A stretch of 64,000 nucleotides of DNA from Methylomonas sp. UP202 (GCF_029910655.1 NZ_CP123897.1:372001-436000); one strand, 5' to 3'; counted from the first letter of the stretch, positions 1 to 9,327 are shown. Notes: generated by a model not told the origin, from the letters alone. Numbers and translations: made by a program.

Positions 1-3000
1 CATTTACGGTTCTAACGTTAACGACACCGATTCCGACGACGATGGTCTTTCCGACGGCGACGAAGTCGACATGCACACCAACCCGATCGATACCGATTCC
101 GACGACGACGGCGTTCCCGACGGGACCGAGGTGCAAAACGGTACCGATCCTTTGAATCCCGACGTAACGCCGCCGACGGTGTCCGTAACGTCGCCGGCCG
201 ACGCATCGATCGACATTCCGGAGAACAATCCGATCATTGTCAGCTTCGGCGAGCCTTTGTCCGCCAAATCGATTAATGCCGATTCCATTACCGTTTTTCA
301 AGGTTTGTTGGAAGGGGGCGCCAAGATTGCCGGGAAGGTGCGACTGTCGAGCGACGGCTTGCAACTGATTTTTACGCCCTCCGATTTGTTGGCGGACTAT
401 ACCGAATATAAGGTTGTAGTCGCCGGAGTGCGCGATCGCGCGGGAAATCCGATCGCGACTCCCTATTCGTTCCATTACAAAACCGGAAACACTGTCGATA
501 CGACGCCGCCCACGGTAGCGGCTATCGACCCAGCCGCCAACAGTACCGGCGTAGCAGTCAATGTTGTAGTCGGTATCCGCTTTAGCGAACCGGTGCATGG
601 AGATACCGTTAACGATCAAAGCGTTCAACTCTACGATCAAGTCACGGGGCAACAAATTCTCGGCGTCGTAACGCTAAACGGCGACGGGCAAAGCGCGACC
701 TTCGTTCCGAACGTCGCGTTGGCGGTTGGGCGGCAACACCGGATAGCCGTCACTAACGCCATCAAGGACTTGTTCGGAAACCCACTGGGCTACGTCAATT
801 ACTACTTCACGACCTCGTTTGACCGAGACGCGAATGGGCCACGCATCCTTGGATTCAGCGTCGGCGCAGCTCAACTCGACGTCCCGACGAACGCAGTGCT
901 GCAAGTACAATTCGACGAACCGGTGAGCGGTTTGAGCCTGAGTGGGGTGGAACTGCGCAAGGGCGGCGACGCGATCGCGACGACGCGCGAGCTGAGCGGC
1001 GACCGGAAAACCCTGACGTTGAAACTGCAACAACCGCTGCTGGCGAACACCGGCTACAGCCTGCACGTCGAAGGCGTGGAAGACCTGAGCGGCAACGTAC
1101 TGGGCACGGCACAGGACAGAAGCTTCACGACCGGCGCGGGCGCCGACCTGCTCTCGACCAGCGTGGTGCAATACAGTCCGGCCAACAACACCAGCGGCAT
1201 CGGCCTGAACAGCCCGGTGGTGATCACCTTTGCCGAACGGCTCAACCCGCTGGCATTGAACAGCGACACGATCGCGCTGTACGACGCGGTGACCGGGCAA
1301 CGGCCGAGCGCGAGCTACGCGCTGAGCGCCGACGGCAAAACCGTCACGCTGACGCCGAATGCCGCGTTGACCGCCAACCGGCAGTATTATATTTACATCA
1401 GTAACTGGGCACCGCTACCGGACCAAGCCGGCAATCGGATCAACTACGCCAACTGGTACTTCCGGACCGGAAGCGCCAGCGACCAGGAAGTACCGCTGGT
1501 CAGCGGTCAAAACATCGTTGACGGCGCCAGCGGCATCGCGGTCAACGCCAAACTGCGCTTCGTGCTGGACGAACCGATCAGCGCCTTCAGCGTCGCCGGC
1601 AGCGTCCGGCTCAGCGTCGGCGGCGTCGACGTGGCCGGCACCGCCAGCCTGGGTAGCGACAACCGGACCATCACCTTCACCCCGAGCAGCACGCTGGCGA
1701 TCAACAGCGACTACACCGTCGTGCTGGATGGCCTGTACGACTATATCGGCAACCGGCTGAGCACCGTAACCAGCCACTTCACGACCGGCGCCAGCGCCAT
1801 CGCCGACACCACCGGCGCGATGGTAACGATCAGCCCGGCCAACGCCGCCACCGGCGTTAGCGCCAGCGCGCCGATCACCTTCAGCTTCAGCGAAGCGATC
1901 GACCCGACCACCCTGGACAGCGGCATCGCCATCAGCGCCAGCGGCTATAGCGGCCAACTGGCCGGCAGCTTCGCGCAAAGCGGCAACGTCGTCACCTTCA
2001 GCCCATTGACCCCGCTGCCCGGCAACACCCAGATCAACATCACCGTCAACGGCGTCCTCGATCTGGCCGGCAACAGCAACAGCTACCGCTACCAATACTT
2101 CACCACCGGCACCGGCGGCGACAATACCGCGCCGCAACTGCTATCCATCACCCCGAACGACGGCGCGATGGACGTTTACGGCAACAACCCGATCGTCCTG
2201 ACCTTCTCCGAATCGCTCAACCAAAGCACGGTCAGCAACAACGTCGGCTTGTTCGTCAACGGTGACGTCGTCAGACCGTCGATCAGCTACTCGGCCGACA
2301 GCCGCACCGTCACTCTCAACTACAACCTGCCGGCCTCGGCCCTGGTGACCGTCCTGCTGACCGACGACATCAAAGACCTCAGCGGCAACCGGTTAGCCGA
2401 CACCGTCAAAGTCTTCACGACCGCCGCGGCCAACGACACCGGCCGGCCTAGCATCGCCACCGCCTTACCCGGCAACGGCGCCTACAACGTGCTGTCCAAA
2501 AACAAAATCGTGCTGTACAGCAACGAAGCGCTCAAAGCCAGCAGCCTGGCCGGCGCGCTGCACGTCTCGCAAAACGGCGTCCTGATCACCGGCAACCTGC
2601 AACTGATCGGCGACGGCCGTACCCTGGTCTACACCCCGGCGCAGCCCTGGGCGAAAGACGCGCGGATCGAAGTATTCCTGGACAGCACCGCCCAAGACCT
2701 GAGCGGCAATGCCCTGAACAGCTTCTACACCTCGTTCCGGACCGAAGAAGACCCGGCGACGAAAACCCCGTACGTCCTGGCGTTGAACACCGACGACGGC
2801 ATCACGCTGCCGCTGAACCCGGCGATCGAGCTGCAGTTCAACGAAGCGCTAGATCCGGCCACGGTCGACAACAGCCGCTTCGTCCTGCGCAACTACTACT
2901 ACGGCGCCGAAATACCGGCCACGGTCAGCCTGCTGAAAGGCAACCGCGTCGTCAGGCTCGTGCCCAACGCCGCGTTGCAAGCCAACCAAGGCTATCAAAT

Positions 3001-6000
3001 CGGCATCCGCGCCGGGGTCAAAGACGCCAGCGGCGCCGAATCGACCTACAACAGCGACTACCTCTGGTACTTCGCGACGGCGGTCGGCGCCACGGCGGAC
3101 AGCATCGCGCCGAAAGTCACGGCGCTCAGTCCGATCGACGGCGCCGGCCAAGTCGGCATCAACAACCGCGTCTCGATCCGCTTCGACGAAGCGGTCAGCC
3201 CGCTGAGCTTCCTCGGCGACGACGGCGACCAGCCGCTGGCGCAAGTGCCGAACTACGATGCGCGTAGCTACTCGCTCAGCTTCAGCGACGGCAACCGGCA
3301 AGTCAGCTACCTGCCGCACGAACCGTGGCCGGTGGACAGCGACGTCACGCTAACGGTGGATCAACCCCAAGACTACGCCGGCAACGCCGTGGTCAGCCGG
3401 AGCAGCCAATTCAGCACCGGCAACGGTCCGGACACCGCCTCGCCCAGCGTCGTGGAATGGAGCATGGCCGCGAGCGCGACCAACGTCCCGGTCAACGCCG
3501 TCTTCAAAGCACGGATGAGCGAAGCGATCGACCCGGTCACGGTCAACGACGGCGGTTTGTACCTGTACGACACCGTCACCGGCCAGCACGTCCCGGCGAG
3601 CCTCGACCTGAGCACCGACGGCCGCACGCTCACCCTCGTGCCGACGCAAGCCTTGGCGGTAGGACGCAACTACTACTTCTACGTCTACTCCGTTCAAGAC
3701 ATGAACGGCAACAACGCCTATCAGAGCCGCTACTTCACGGCGGCACTGACGGCGGACAACCTGGCGCCCAACGTCGTCGGCTACAGCATCGTCGCCGACC
3801 AACTTGACGTCCCGACGAACGCAGTGCTGCAAGTGCAATTCGACGAACCGGTGAGTGGTTTGAGCCTGAGTGGAGTGGAACTGCGCAAGGGCGGCGACGC
3901 GATCGCGGTGACCCGCGAGCTGAGCGGCGACCGGAAAACCCTGACGTTGAAACTGCAACAACCGCTGCTGGCGAACACCGGCTACAGCCTGCACGTCGAA
4001 GGCGTGGAAGACCTGAGCGGCAACGTACTGGGCACGGCACAGGACAGAAGCTTCACGACCGGCGCGGGCGCCGACCTGCTCTCGACCAGCGTGGTGCAAT
4101 ACAGTCCGGCCAACAACACCAGCGGCATCGGCCTGAACAGCCCGGTGGTGATCACCTTTGCCGAACGGCTCAACCCGCTGGCATTGAACAGCGACACGAT
4201 CGCGCTGTACGACGCGGTGACCGGGCAACGGCCGAGCGCGAGCTACGCGCTGAGCGCCGACGGCAAAACCGTCACGCTGACGCCGAATGCCGCGTTGACC
4301 GCCAACCGGCAGTATTATATTTACATCAGTAACTGGGCACCGCTACCGGACCAAGCCGGCAATCGGATCAACTACGCCAACTGGTACTTCCGGACCGGAA
4401 GCGCCAGCGACCAGGAAGTACCGCTGGTCAGCGGTCAAAACATCGTTGACGGCGCCAGCGGCATCGCGGTCAACGCCAAACTGCGCTTCGTGCTGGACGA
4501 ACCGATCAGCGCCTTCAGCGTCGCCGGCAGCGTCCGGCTCAGCGTCGGCGGCGTCGACGTGGCCGGCACCGCCAGCCTGGGTAGCGACAACCGGACCATC
4601 ACCTTCACCCCGAGCAGCACGCTGGCGATCAACAGCGACTACACCGTCGTGCTGGATGGCCTGTACGACTATATCGGCAACCGGCTGAGCACCGTAACCA
4701 GCCACTTCACGACCGGCGCCAGCGCCATCGCCGACACCACCGGCGCGATGGTAACGATCAGCCCGGCCAACGCCGCCACCGGCGTTAGCGCCAGCGCGCC
4801 GATCACCTTCAGCTTCAGCGAAGCGATCGACCCGACCACCCTGGACAGCGGCATCGCCATCAGCGCCAGCGGCTATAGCGGCCAACTGGCCGGCAGCTTC
4901 GCGCAAAGCGGCAACGTCGTCACCTTCAGCCCATTGACCCCGCTGCCCGGCAACACCCAGATCAACATCACCGTCAACGGCGTCCTCGATCTGGCCGGCA
5001 ACAGCAACAGCTACCGCTACCAATACTTCACCACCGGCACCGGCGGCGACAATACCGCGCCGCAACTGCTATCCATCACCCCGAACGACGGCGCGATGGA
5101 CGTTTACGGCAACAACCCGATCGTCCTGACCTTCTCCGAATCGCTCAACCAAAGCACGGTCAGCAACAACGTCGGCTTGTTCGTCAACGGTGACGTCGTC
5201 AGACCGTCGATCAGCTACTCGGCCGACAGCCGCACCGTCACTCTCAACTACAACCTGCCGGCCTCGGCCCTGGTGACCGTCCTGCTGACCGACGACATCA
5301 AAGACCTCAGCGGCAACCGGTTAGCCGACACCGTCAAAGTCTTCACGACCGCCGCGGCCAACGACACCGGCCGGCCTAGCATCGCCACCGCCTTACCCGG
5401 CAACGGCGCCTACAACGTGCTGTCCAAAAACAAAATCGTGCTGTACAGCAACGAAGCGCTCAAAGCCAGCAGCCTGGCCGGCGCGCTGCACGTCTCGCAA
5501 AACGGCGTCCTGATCACCGGCAACCTGCAACTGATCGGCGACGGCCGTACCCTGGTCTACACCCCGGCGCAGCCCTGGGCGAAAGACGCGCGGATCGAAG
5601 TATTCCTGGACAGCACCGCCCAAGACCTGAGCGGCAATGCCCTGAACAGCTTCTACACCTCGTTCCGGACCGAAGAAGACCCGGCGACGAAAACCCCGTA
5701 CGTCCTGGCGTTGAACACCGACGACGGCATCACGCTGCCGCTGAACCCGGCGATCGAGCTGCAGTTCAACGAAGCGCTAGATCCGGCCACGGTCGACAAC
5801 AGCCGCTTCGTCCTGCGCAACTACTACTACGGCGCCGAAATACCGGCCACGGTCAGCCTGCTGAAAGGCAACCGCGTCGTCAGGCTCGTGCCCAACGCCG
5901 CGTTGCAAGCCAACCAAGGCTATCAAATCGGCATCCGCGCCGGGGTCAAAGACGCCAGCGGCGCCGAATCGACCTACAACAGCGACTACCTCTGGTACTT

Positions 6001-7336
6001 CGCGACGGCGGTCGGCGCCACGGCGGACAGCATCGCGCCGAAAGTCACGGCGCTCAGTCCGATCGACGGCGCCGGCCAAGTCGGCATCAACAACCGCGTC
6101 TCGATCCGCTTCGACGAAGCGGTCAGCCCGCTGAGCTTCCTCGGCGACGACGGCGACCAGCCGCTGGCGCAAGTGCCGAACTACGATGCGCGTAGCTACT
6201 CGCTCAGCTTCAGCGACGGCAACCGGCAAGTCAGCTACCTGCCGCACGAACCGTGGCCGGTGGACAGCGACGTCACGCTAACGGTGGATCAACCCCAAGA
6301 CTACGCCGGCAACGCCGTGGTCAGCCGGAGCAGCCAATTCAGCACCGGCAACGGTCCGGACACCGCCTCGCCCAGCGTCGTGGAATGGAGCATGGCCGCG
6401 AGCGCGACCAACGTCCCGGTCAACGCCGTCTTCAAAGCACGGATGAGCGAAGCGATCGACCCGGTCACGGTCAACGACGGCGGTTTGTACCTGTACGACA
6501 CCGTCACCGGCCAGCACGTCCCGGCGAGCCTCGACCTGAGCACCGACGGCCGCACGCTCACCCTCGTGCCGACGCAAGCCTTGGCGGTAGGACGCAACTA
6601 CTACTTCTACGTCTACTCCGTTCAAGACATGAACGGCAACAACGCCTATCAGAGCCGCTACTTCACGGCGGCACTGACGGCGGACAACCTGGCGCCCAAC
6701 GTCGTCGGCTACAGCATCGTCGCCGACCAACTTGACGTCCCGACGAACGCAGTGCTGCAAGTGCAATTCGACGAACCGGTGAGTGGTTTGAGCCTGAGTG
6801 GAGTGGAACTGCGCAAGGGCGGCGACGCGATCGCGGTGACCCGCGAGCTGAGCGGCGACCGGAAAACCCTGACGTTGAAACTGCAACAACCGCTGCTGGC
6901 GAACACCGGCTACAGCCTGCACGTCGAAGGCGTGGAAGACCTGAGCGGCAACGTACTGGGCACGGCACAGGACAGAAGCTTCACGACCGGCGCGGGCGCC
7001 GACCTGCTCTCGACCAGCGTGGTGCAATACAGTCCGGCCAACAACACCAGCGGCATCGGCCTGAACAGCCCGGTGGTGATCACCTTTGCCGAACGGCTCA
7101 ACCCGCTGGCATTGAACAGCGACACGATCGCGCTGTACGACGCGGTGACCGGGCAACGGCCGAGCGCGAGCTACGCGCTGAGCGCCGACGGCAAAACCGT
7201 CACGCTGACGCCGAATGCCGCGTTGACCGCCAACCGGCAATATTATATTTACATCAGCAACTGGGCGCCGCTACCGGACCAAGCCGGCAATCGGATCAAC
7301 TACGCCAACTGGTACTTCCGGACCGGGACGGAATAG
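1..7336 (+). CDS. Giant Ca-binding/Ig-like repeat surface protein, 5' end outside window
   Basis: The frame is open from base 2 to a TAG at 7334-7336, so about 2444 residues are visible and the true start lies to the left. The first ~45 residues hold two acidic DxDxDG-type thrombospondin type-3 repeats (DTDSDDDGLSDGDE and a second copy), which normally bind calcium. About 22 tandem domains of ~108 residues follow, each with the bacterial Ig-like Big_5 pattern (PxNGATGV, FSEPxDPxTV, TFTPxxPL, VxDLxGN, YxFTTG). Domains 1-2 are unique; the next nine form a 976-residue unit present twice in full and once for two domains. It is inferred to be a secreted or surface adhesin. No C-terminal anchor, RTX block or sorting signal is visible: the chain stops right after an Ig-like domain. 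The family is clear; substrate and secretion route are unknown. Confidence 0.85.
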   Translation, partial: IYGSNVNDTDSDDDGLSDGDEVDMHTNPIDTDSDDDGVPDGTEVQNGTDPLNPDVTPPTVSVTSPADASIDIPENNPIIVSFGEPLSAKSINADSITVFQGLLEGGAKIAGKVRLSSDGLQLIFTPSDLLADYTEYKVVVAGVRDRAGNPIATPYSFHYKTGNTVDTTPPTVAAIDPAANSTGVAVNVVVGIRFSEPVHGDTVNDQSVQLYDQVTGQQILGVVTLNGDGQSATFVPNVALAVGRQHRIAVTNAIKDLFGNPLGYVNYYFTTSFDRDANGPRILGFSVGAAQLDVPTNAVLQVQFDEPVSGLSLSGVELRKGGDAIATTRELSGDRKTLTLKLQQPLLANTGYSLHVEGVEDLSGNVLGTAQDRSFTTGAGADLLSTSVVQYSPANNTSGIGLNSPVVITFAERLNPLALNSDTIALYDAVTGQRPSASYALSADGKTVTLTPNAALTANRQYYIYISNWAPLPDQAGNRINYANWYFRTGSASDQEVPLVSGQNIVDGASGIAVNAKLRFVLDEPISAFSVAGSVRLSVGGVDVAGTASLGSDNRTITFTPSSTLAINSDYTVVLDGLYDYIGNRLSTVTSHFTTGASAIADTTGAMVTISPANAATGVSASAPITFSFSEAIDPTTLDSGIAISASGYSGQLAGSFAQSGNVVTFSPLTPLPGNTQINITVNGVLDLAGNSNSYRYQYFTTGTGGDNTAPQLLSITPNDGAMDVYGNNPIVLTFSESLNQSTVSNNVGLFVNGDVVRPSISYSADSRTVTLNYNLPASALVTVLLTDDIKDLSGNRLADTVKVFTTAAANDTGRPSIATALPGNGAYNVLSKNKIVLYSNEALKASSLAGALHVSQNGVLITGNLQLIGDGRTLVYTPAQPWAKDARIEVFLDSTAQDLSGNALNSFYTSFRTEEDPATKTPYVLALNTDDGITLPLNPAIELQFNEALDPATVDNSRFVLRNYYYGAEIPATVSLLKGNRVVRLVPNAALQANQGYQIGIRAGVKDASGAESTYNSDYLWYFATAVGATADSIAPKVTALSPIDGAGQVGINNRVSIRFDEAVSPLSFLGDDGDQPLAQVPNYDARSYSLSFSDGNRQVSYLPHEPWPVDSDVTLTVDQPQDYAGNAVVSRSSQFSTGNGPDTASPSVVEWSMAASATNVPVNAVFKARMSEAIDPVTVNDGGLYLYDTVTGQHVPASLDLSTDGRTLTLVPTQALAVGRNYYFYVYSVQDMNGNNAYQSRYFTAALTADNLAPNVVGYSIVADQLDVPTNAVLQVQFDEPVSGLSLSGVELRKGGDAIAVTRELSGDRKTLTLKLQQPLLANTGYSLHVEGVEDLSGNVLGTAQDRSFTTGAGADLLSTSVVQYSPANNTSGIGLNSPVVITFAERLNPLALNSDTIALYDAVTGQRPSASYALSADGKTVTLTPNAALTANRQYYIYISNWAPLPDQAGNRINYANWYFRTGSASDQEVPLVSGQNIVDGASGIAVNAKLRFVLDEPISAFSVAGSVRLSVGGVDVAGTASLGSDNRTITFTPSSTLAINSDYTVVLDGLYDYIGNRLSTVTSHFTTGASAIADTTGAMVTISPANAATGVSASAPITFSFSEAIDPTTLDSGIAISASGYSGQLAGSFAQSGNVVTFSPLTPLPGNTQINITVNGVLDLAGNSNSYRYQYFTTGTGGDNTAPQLLSITPNDGAMDVYGNNPIVLTFSESLNQSTVSNNVGLFVNGDVVRPSISYSADSRTVTLNYNLPASALVTVLLTDDIKDLSGNRLADTVKVFTTAAANDTGRPSIATALPGNGAYNVLSKNKIVLYSNEALKASSLAGALHVSQNGVLITGNLQLIGDGRTLVYTPAQPWAKDARIEVFLDSTAQDLSGNALNSFYTSFRTEEDPATKTPYVLALNTDDGITLPLNPAIELQFNEALDPATVDNSRFVLRNYYYGAEIPATVSLLKGNRVVRLVPNAALQANQGYQIGIRAGVKDASGAESTYNSDYLWYFATAVGATADSIAPKVTALSPIDGAGQVGINNRVSIRFDEAVSPLSFLGDDGDQPLAQVPNYDARSYSLSFSDGNRQVSYLPHEPWPVDSDVTLTVDQPQDYAGNAVVSRSSQFSTGNGPDTASPSVVEWSMAASATNVPVNAVFKARMSEAIDPVTVNDGGLYLYDTVTGQHVPASLDLSTDGRTLTLVPTQALAVGRNYYFYVYSVQDMNGNNAYQSRYFTAALTADNLAPNVVGYSIVADQLDVPTNAVLQVQFDEPVSGLSLSGVELRKGGDAIAVTRELSGDRKTLTLKLQQPLLANTGYSLHVEGVEDLSGNVLGTAQDRSFTTGAGADLLSTSVVQYSPANNTSGIGLNSPVVITFAERLNPLALNSDTIALYDAVTGQRPSASYALSADGKTVTLTPNAALTANRQYYIYISNWAPLPDQAGNRINYANWYFRTGTE
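872..7326 (+). repeat. 2928-bp in-frame tandem repeat, 2.2 copies
   Basis: Copies begin at 872, 3800 and 6728, exactly 2928 bp (976 codons, nine Ig-like domains) apart. Copies 1 and 2 look identical over almost their whole length, including synonymous sites. Copies 2 and 3 share small differences from copy 1 in the first ~110 bases. Copy 3 stops after about 600 bases at the end of the gene, with a few third-position changes near 7239-7269. This pattern suggests recent unequal crossing-over or gene conversion. Copy number in an assembly could be wrong. Confidence 0.95.
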
Positions 7337-7436
7337 CAGAAGAGGGCAAATCGATGATGAAGTTTCCCAGGCGGGTTACCGAGCCATATGGCGTTTGGTC
7401 ACCGCGCTTTAACACGCAAGCTATCGACCGGGTTGA

Positions 7437-7850
7437 ATGACGATGAGGCTCCGGTTTAGTGTGGCTGCTTTGGTCATGTTACTAAGTGCTTGTTCTTCCG
7501 ACGACAGTTCGTCGAACAAACAATCCGTACAACAGACGAGTGCAAGGCCGCCGACTTCCGGGGCGGGGGGCGGCGTGCCGCCGGTTGGGCAGAGCGCCGT
7601 ACCCGGGATTTCGGATGAGCCGGTAAAACCTAACCGTAGCGAATTGCGGGTGATGACTGAAGATGCCAAGGCTACCGAAAACGCCGTCAAGAATGTTATT
7701 GAGCGCTTCGACGCTAATTTAAGCGATCGTCAGGCTCGAGAATCCGCGCAAAACGAATTTAAAGCGATGCTGCCCGACTATAAGGAAAAGATGTTGCAAA
7801 TCGGTAAGGCCAAAATGAAGGGCGAGTCACATCCAGTTGAAACGCCGTGA
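7437..7850 (+). CDS. Small putative lipoprotein of unknown function
   Basis: This 137-residue protein begins with a short basic n-region and a hydrophobic stretch ending in the lipobox LLSAC, so it should be lipidated at Cys19 or so. The remainder starts with a Ser/Asp-rich and Pro/Gly-rich linker (residues ~20-60), followed by a charged, probably helical segment. The ATG at 7443 is an alternative start two codons in. It lies about 100 bases after the giant Ig-like gene on the same strand and converges with the reverse-strand muramidase/LprI pair. I do not recognise a family. A role in anchoring or exporting the upstream surface protein is possible but only inferred from position. Confidence 0.65.
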   Translation: MTMRLRFSVAALVMLLSACSSDDSSSNKQSVQQTSARPPTSGAGGGVPPVGQSAVPGISDEPVKPNRSELRVMTEDAKATENAVKNVIERFDANLSDRQARESAQNEFKAMLPDYKEKMLQIGKAKMKGESHPVETP

Positions 7851-7991
7851 ACACCCTATTTCGGAATGTCGTTAAAAAATCCGTGGGGATTGATGCACCG
7901 GAGTGGTGAGCGGTGATGGTTGCCGTTCTCGCGGCGCGTCGGCGTTCCTGCCCGGAATTCCGTAGTCGGCGCGGAGTATGCTGAGTAAGGT

Positions 7992-8441
7992 CTAATAATT
8001 TTTTAGGTATTGCAATAATTCCAATACGCGGCTTTTGATCAGAGCGGTCCGGTAGCCGTGACGGGAAATCGCTGAAGAAGAGCCGAATTGCTCGGTGGTC
8101 CAATTTCCGTTAATAAAATCCAGTTCAGCATCGCGAAATTGTAGCCATAAGCGTTGCGAACGCAACAAGGTTTGTTTGCTCGGTTCGGGCAGATTTTTCT
8201 GCAGAGATGAATACGCGCGGTTAAGCGCCTTATCCAAAAACTCTGCGTAGTCGCGGTAAGCCTGATCGGTTTGTTCCGTGGTTTGCGCGTGTTGGTAAAT
8301 TGCCTGTTCGAACGCATCGGCGCGAGATAGGAATTCCGCTGTAAGATCCGGGGTGTCGGGGTTGTCGATCGCGTGCGCGAAATTAAAACTTAAGCTCAAC
8401 ACAACCGCGATCAACGCGGAACGGCGACGGAATCCGATCAT
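7992..8441 (-). CDS. LprI/DUF1311-like periplasmic protein, candidate lysozyme inhibitor/immunity
   Basis: This 149-residue protein has a Sec signal peptide (cleavage likely after FAHA, residue 24). The mature part matches the LprI/DUF1311 pattern: LNRAYSSLQKNL, then QTLLRSQRLWLQFRDAELDF and a closing helix ending SRVLELLQYL. Mycobacterial LprI, a member of this family, inhibits lysozyme. The gene starts four bases after the stop of the GH24 muramidase gene on the same strand, so the two are very likely co-transcribed. A periplasmic inhibitor beside a muramidase lacking a signal peptide is the usual layout of an interbacterial effector/immunity pair. Unusually, the protein has no cysteine, whereas LprI relatives commonly carry conserved cysteines. 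The family call is fairly sure; the immunity role is inference. Confidence 0.7.
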   Translation of the reverse strand: MIGFRRRSALIAVVLSLSFNFAHAIDNPDTPDLTAEFLSRADAFEQAIYQHAQTTEQTDQAYRDYAEFLDKALNRAYSSLQKNLPEPSKQTLLRSQRLWLQFRDAELDFINGNWTTEQFGSSSAISRHGYRTALIKSRVLELLQYLKNY

Positions 8442-8445
8442 TTGC

Positions 8446-9147
8446 TCACCATTTTTTGTAAACGCCTTGTGAAAAAACCACCCATTCGCATGCGCGGCGA
8501 TTCTCCAAGCCTTTCAATACCTTGCCTTGCGACTTATTCCAAGCCTTCCGGGCGGCTTCCAGATTGGGATAATTGGTTTTCAAGGTGGGGGCGTTGATCA
8601 TCTTAACCACCGAGGAACCGGCAAAGCCGTTGGCACCGGCGCCGATGTTGAAAGCCAGCATCACTAAGGCATCAAACTGGTGCTGTTCCAAGGAACTCGT
8701 AATCCCGCTACGAACCGCCGTGACAAACGGCGTCAGGTCCAGACCGAACAATGTACTCGCGGTAAACTCGGTGATGCCGTTCTTGTACAAATTCCATTCG
8801 GCGGCTTTGATTAAATGCCCGTAACCGACGGTTGCTCCCGCCACCCATGCGTTAATTTCCTTGCCGGTTTGGTCGTCGTATGGCTTTACGCGCAATGTTT
8901 CGATGTCTTTCAATAGCTTCAATCCGTCTCTGCTCAGGGCTAGTTCCTTGGCGGGGTTGGTGTCGCTTTGCAGCGAAGTGCCACCCAAGCTCGACCTGCC
9001 GGCGGAGACTTCCGCGAACAAGCAGTGGTATCCAGTCGTGAGTATGTGCGGGCCGGGTAATGGGCTAAGCGACCGGCATAGCGTGACTTGGTCGATATCG
9101 TTGTCGAACAATCCTTGTAACGGGCCTGGAATGCGGTAGCTCGCCAT
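8446..9147 (-). CDS. GH24 phage-type muramidase, candidate T6SS effector
   Basis: This 233-residue protein has a T4-lysozyme-type (GH24) catalytic domain from about residue 68 to the C-terminus. It contains LSRDGLKLLKDIE, with Glu83 as the probable catalytic acid, Asp92 nine residues later, and the TVGYGH signature with Thr106. Compared with the usual E-8-D-5-T spacing, eight extra residues sit between Asp92 and Thr106. The FNIGAG motif and an NRR near the C-terminus also fit the family. There is no Sec signal; the first ~65 residues are an unrecognised region starting MASYRIPGPL. No phage genes (holin, spanin, tail) are nearby. Given the adjacent LprI-like gene and the T6SS genes at 43-55 kb, a secreted antibacterial effector is the best guess; a domesticated endolysin is the alternative. 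Confidence 0.8.
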   Translation of the reverse strand: MASYRIPGPLQGLFDNDIDQVTLCRSLSPLPGPHILTTGYHCLFAEVSAGRSSLGGTSLQSDTNPAKELALSRDGLKLLKDIETLRVKPYDDQTGKEINAWVAGATVGYGHLIKAAEWNLYKNGITEFTASTLFGLDLTPFVTAVRSGITSSLEQHQFDALVMLAFNIGAGANGFAGSSVVKMINAPTLKTNYPNLEAARKAWNKSQGKVLKGLENRRACEWVVFSQGVYKKW

Positions 9148-9270
9148 ATCGAATTCTCATTGCAAAAAAGCGCGGCATACAAGCTGTCTGGAATGCGTGT
9201 TACCGGAGTATAGACCGGAATTGTTTCTCAGCAGGCATCGGGCCGATGCCGCAGTCCAAATTTTCCGGAT

Positions 9271-9309
9271 AAAAAAACCGGTAGAGAGCCTAGCCCTCTA
9301 CCGGTTTTT
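9271..9309 (-). terminator. Rho-independent terminator of the petABC operon
   Basis: A near-perfect inverted repeat (AAAAACCGGTAGAG / CTCTACCGGTTTTT) with a 9-base loop lies 19 bases beyond the petC stop codon. T-runs follow the stem on both strands, so it may work in both directions. On the forward strand no gene ends nearby, so its main client is petC. Confidence 0.88.
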
Positions 9310-9327
9310 GCTCTACGGCCTTGGCTA

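Noticed and set aside
6278..7240. Reverse-strand frames of 200-320 codons over the Ig-like repeats
   Set aside because: They recur at the 2928-bp spacing, have Arg/Val/Gln-rich composition typical of antisense of GC-rich genes, and overlap an obviously real coding sequence.
872..7326. The 2928-bp repeats as a mobile element or CRISPR-like array
   Set aside because: The units are in frame, code continuous Ig-like domains, and have no terminal inverted repeats, transposase or spacers.
8446..9147. The muramidase as part of a prophage
   Set aside because: No holin, spanin, tail, capsid or integrase genes are present; neighbours are an LprI-like gene and petABC.
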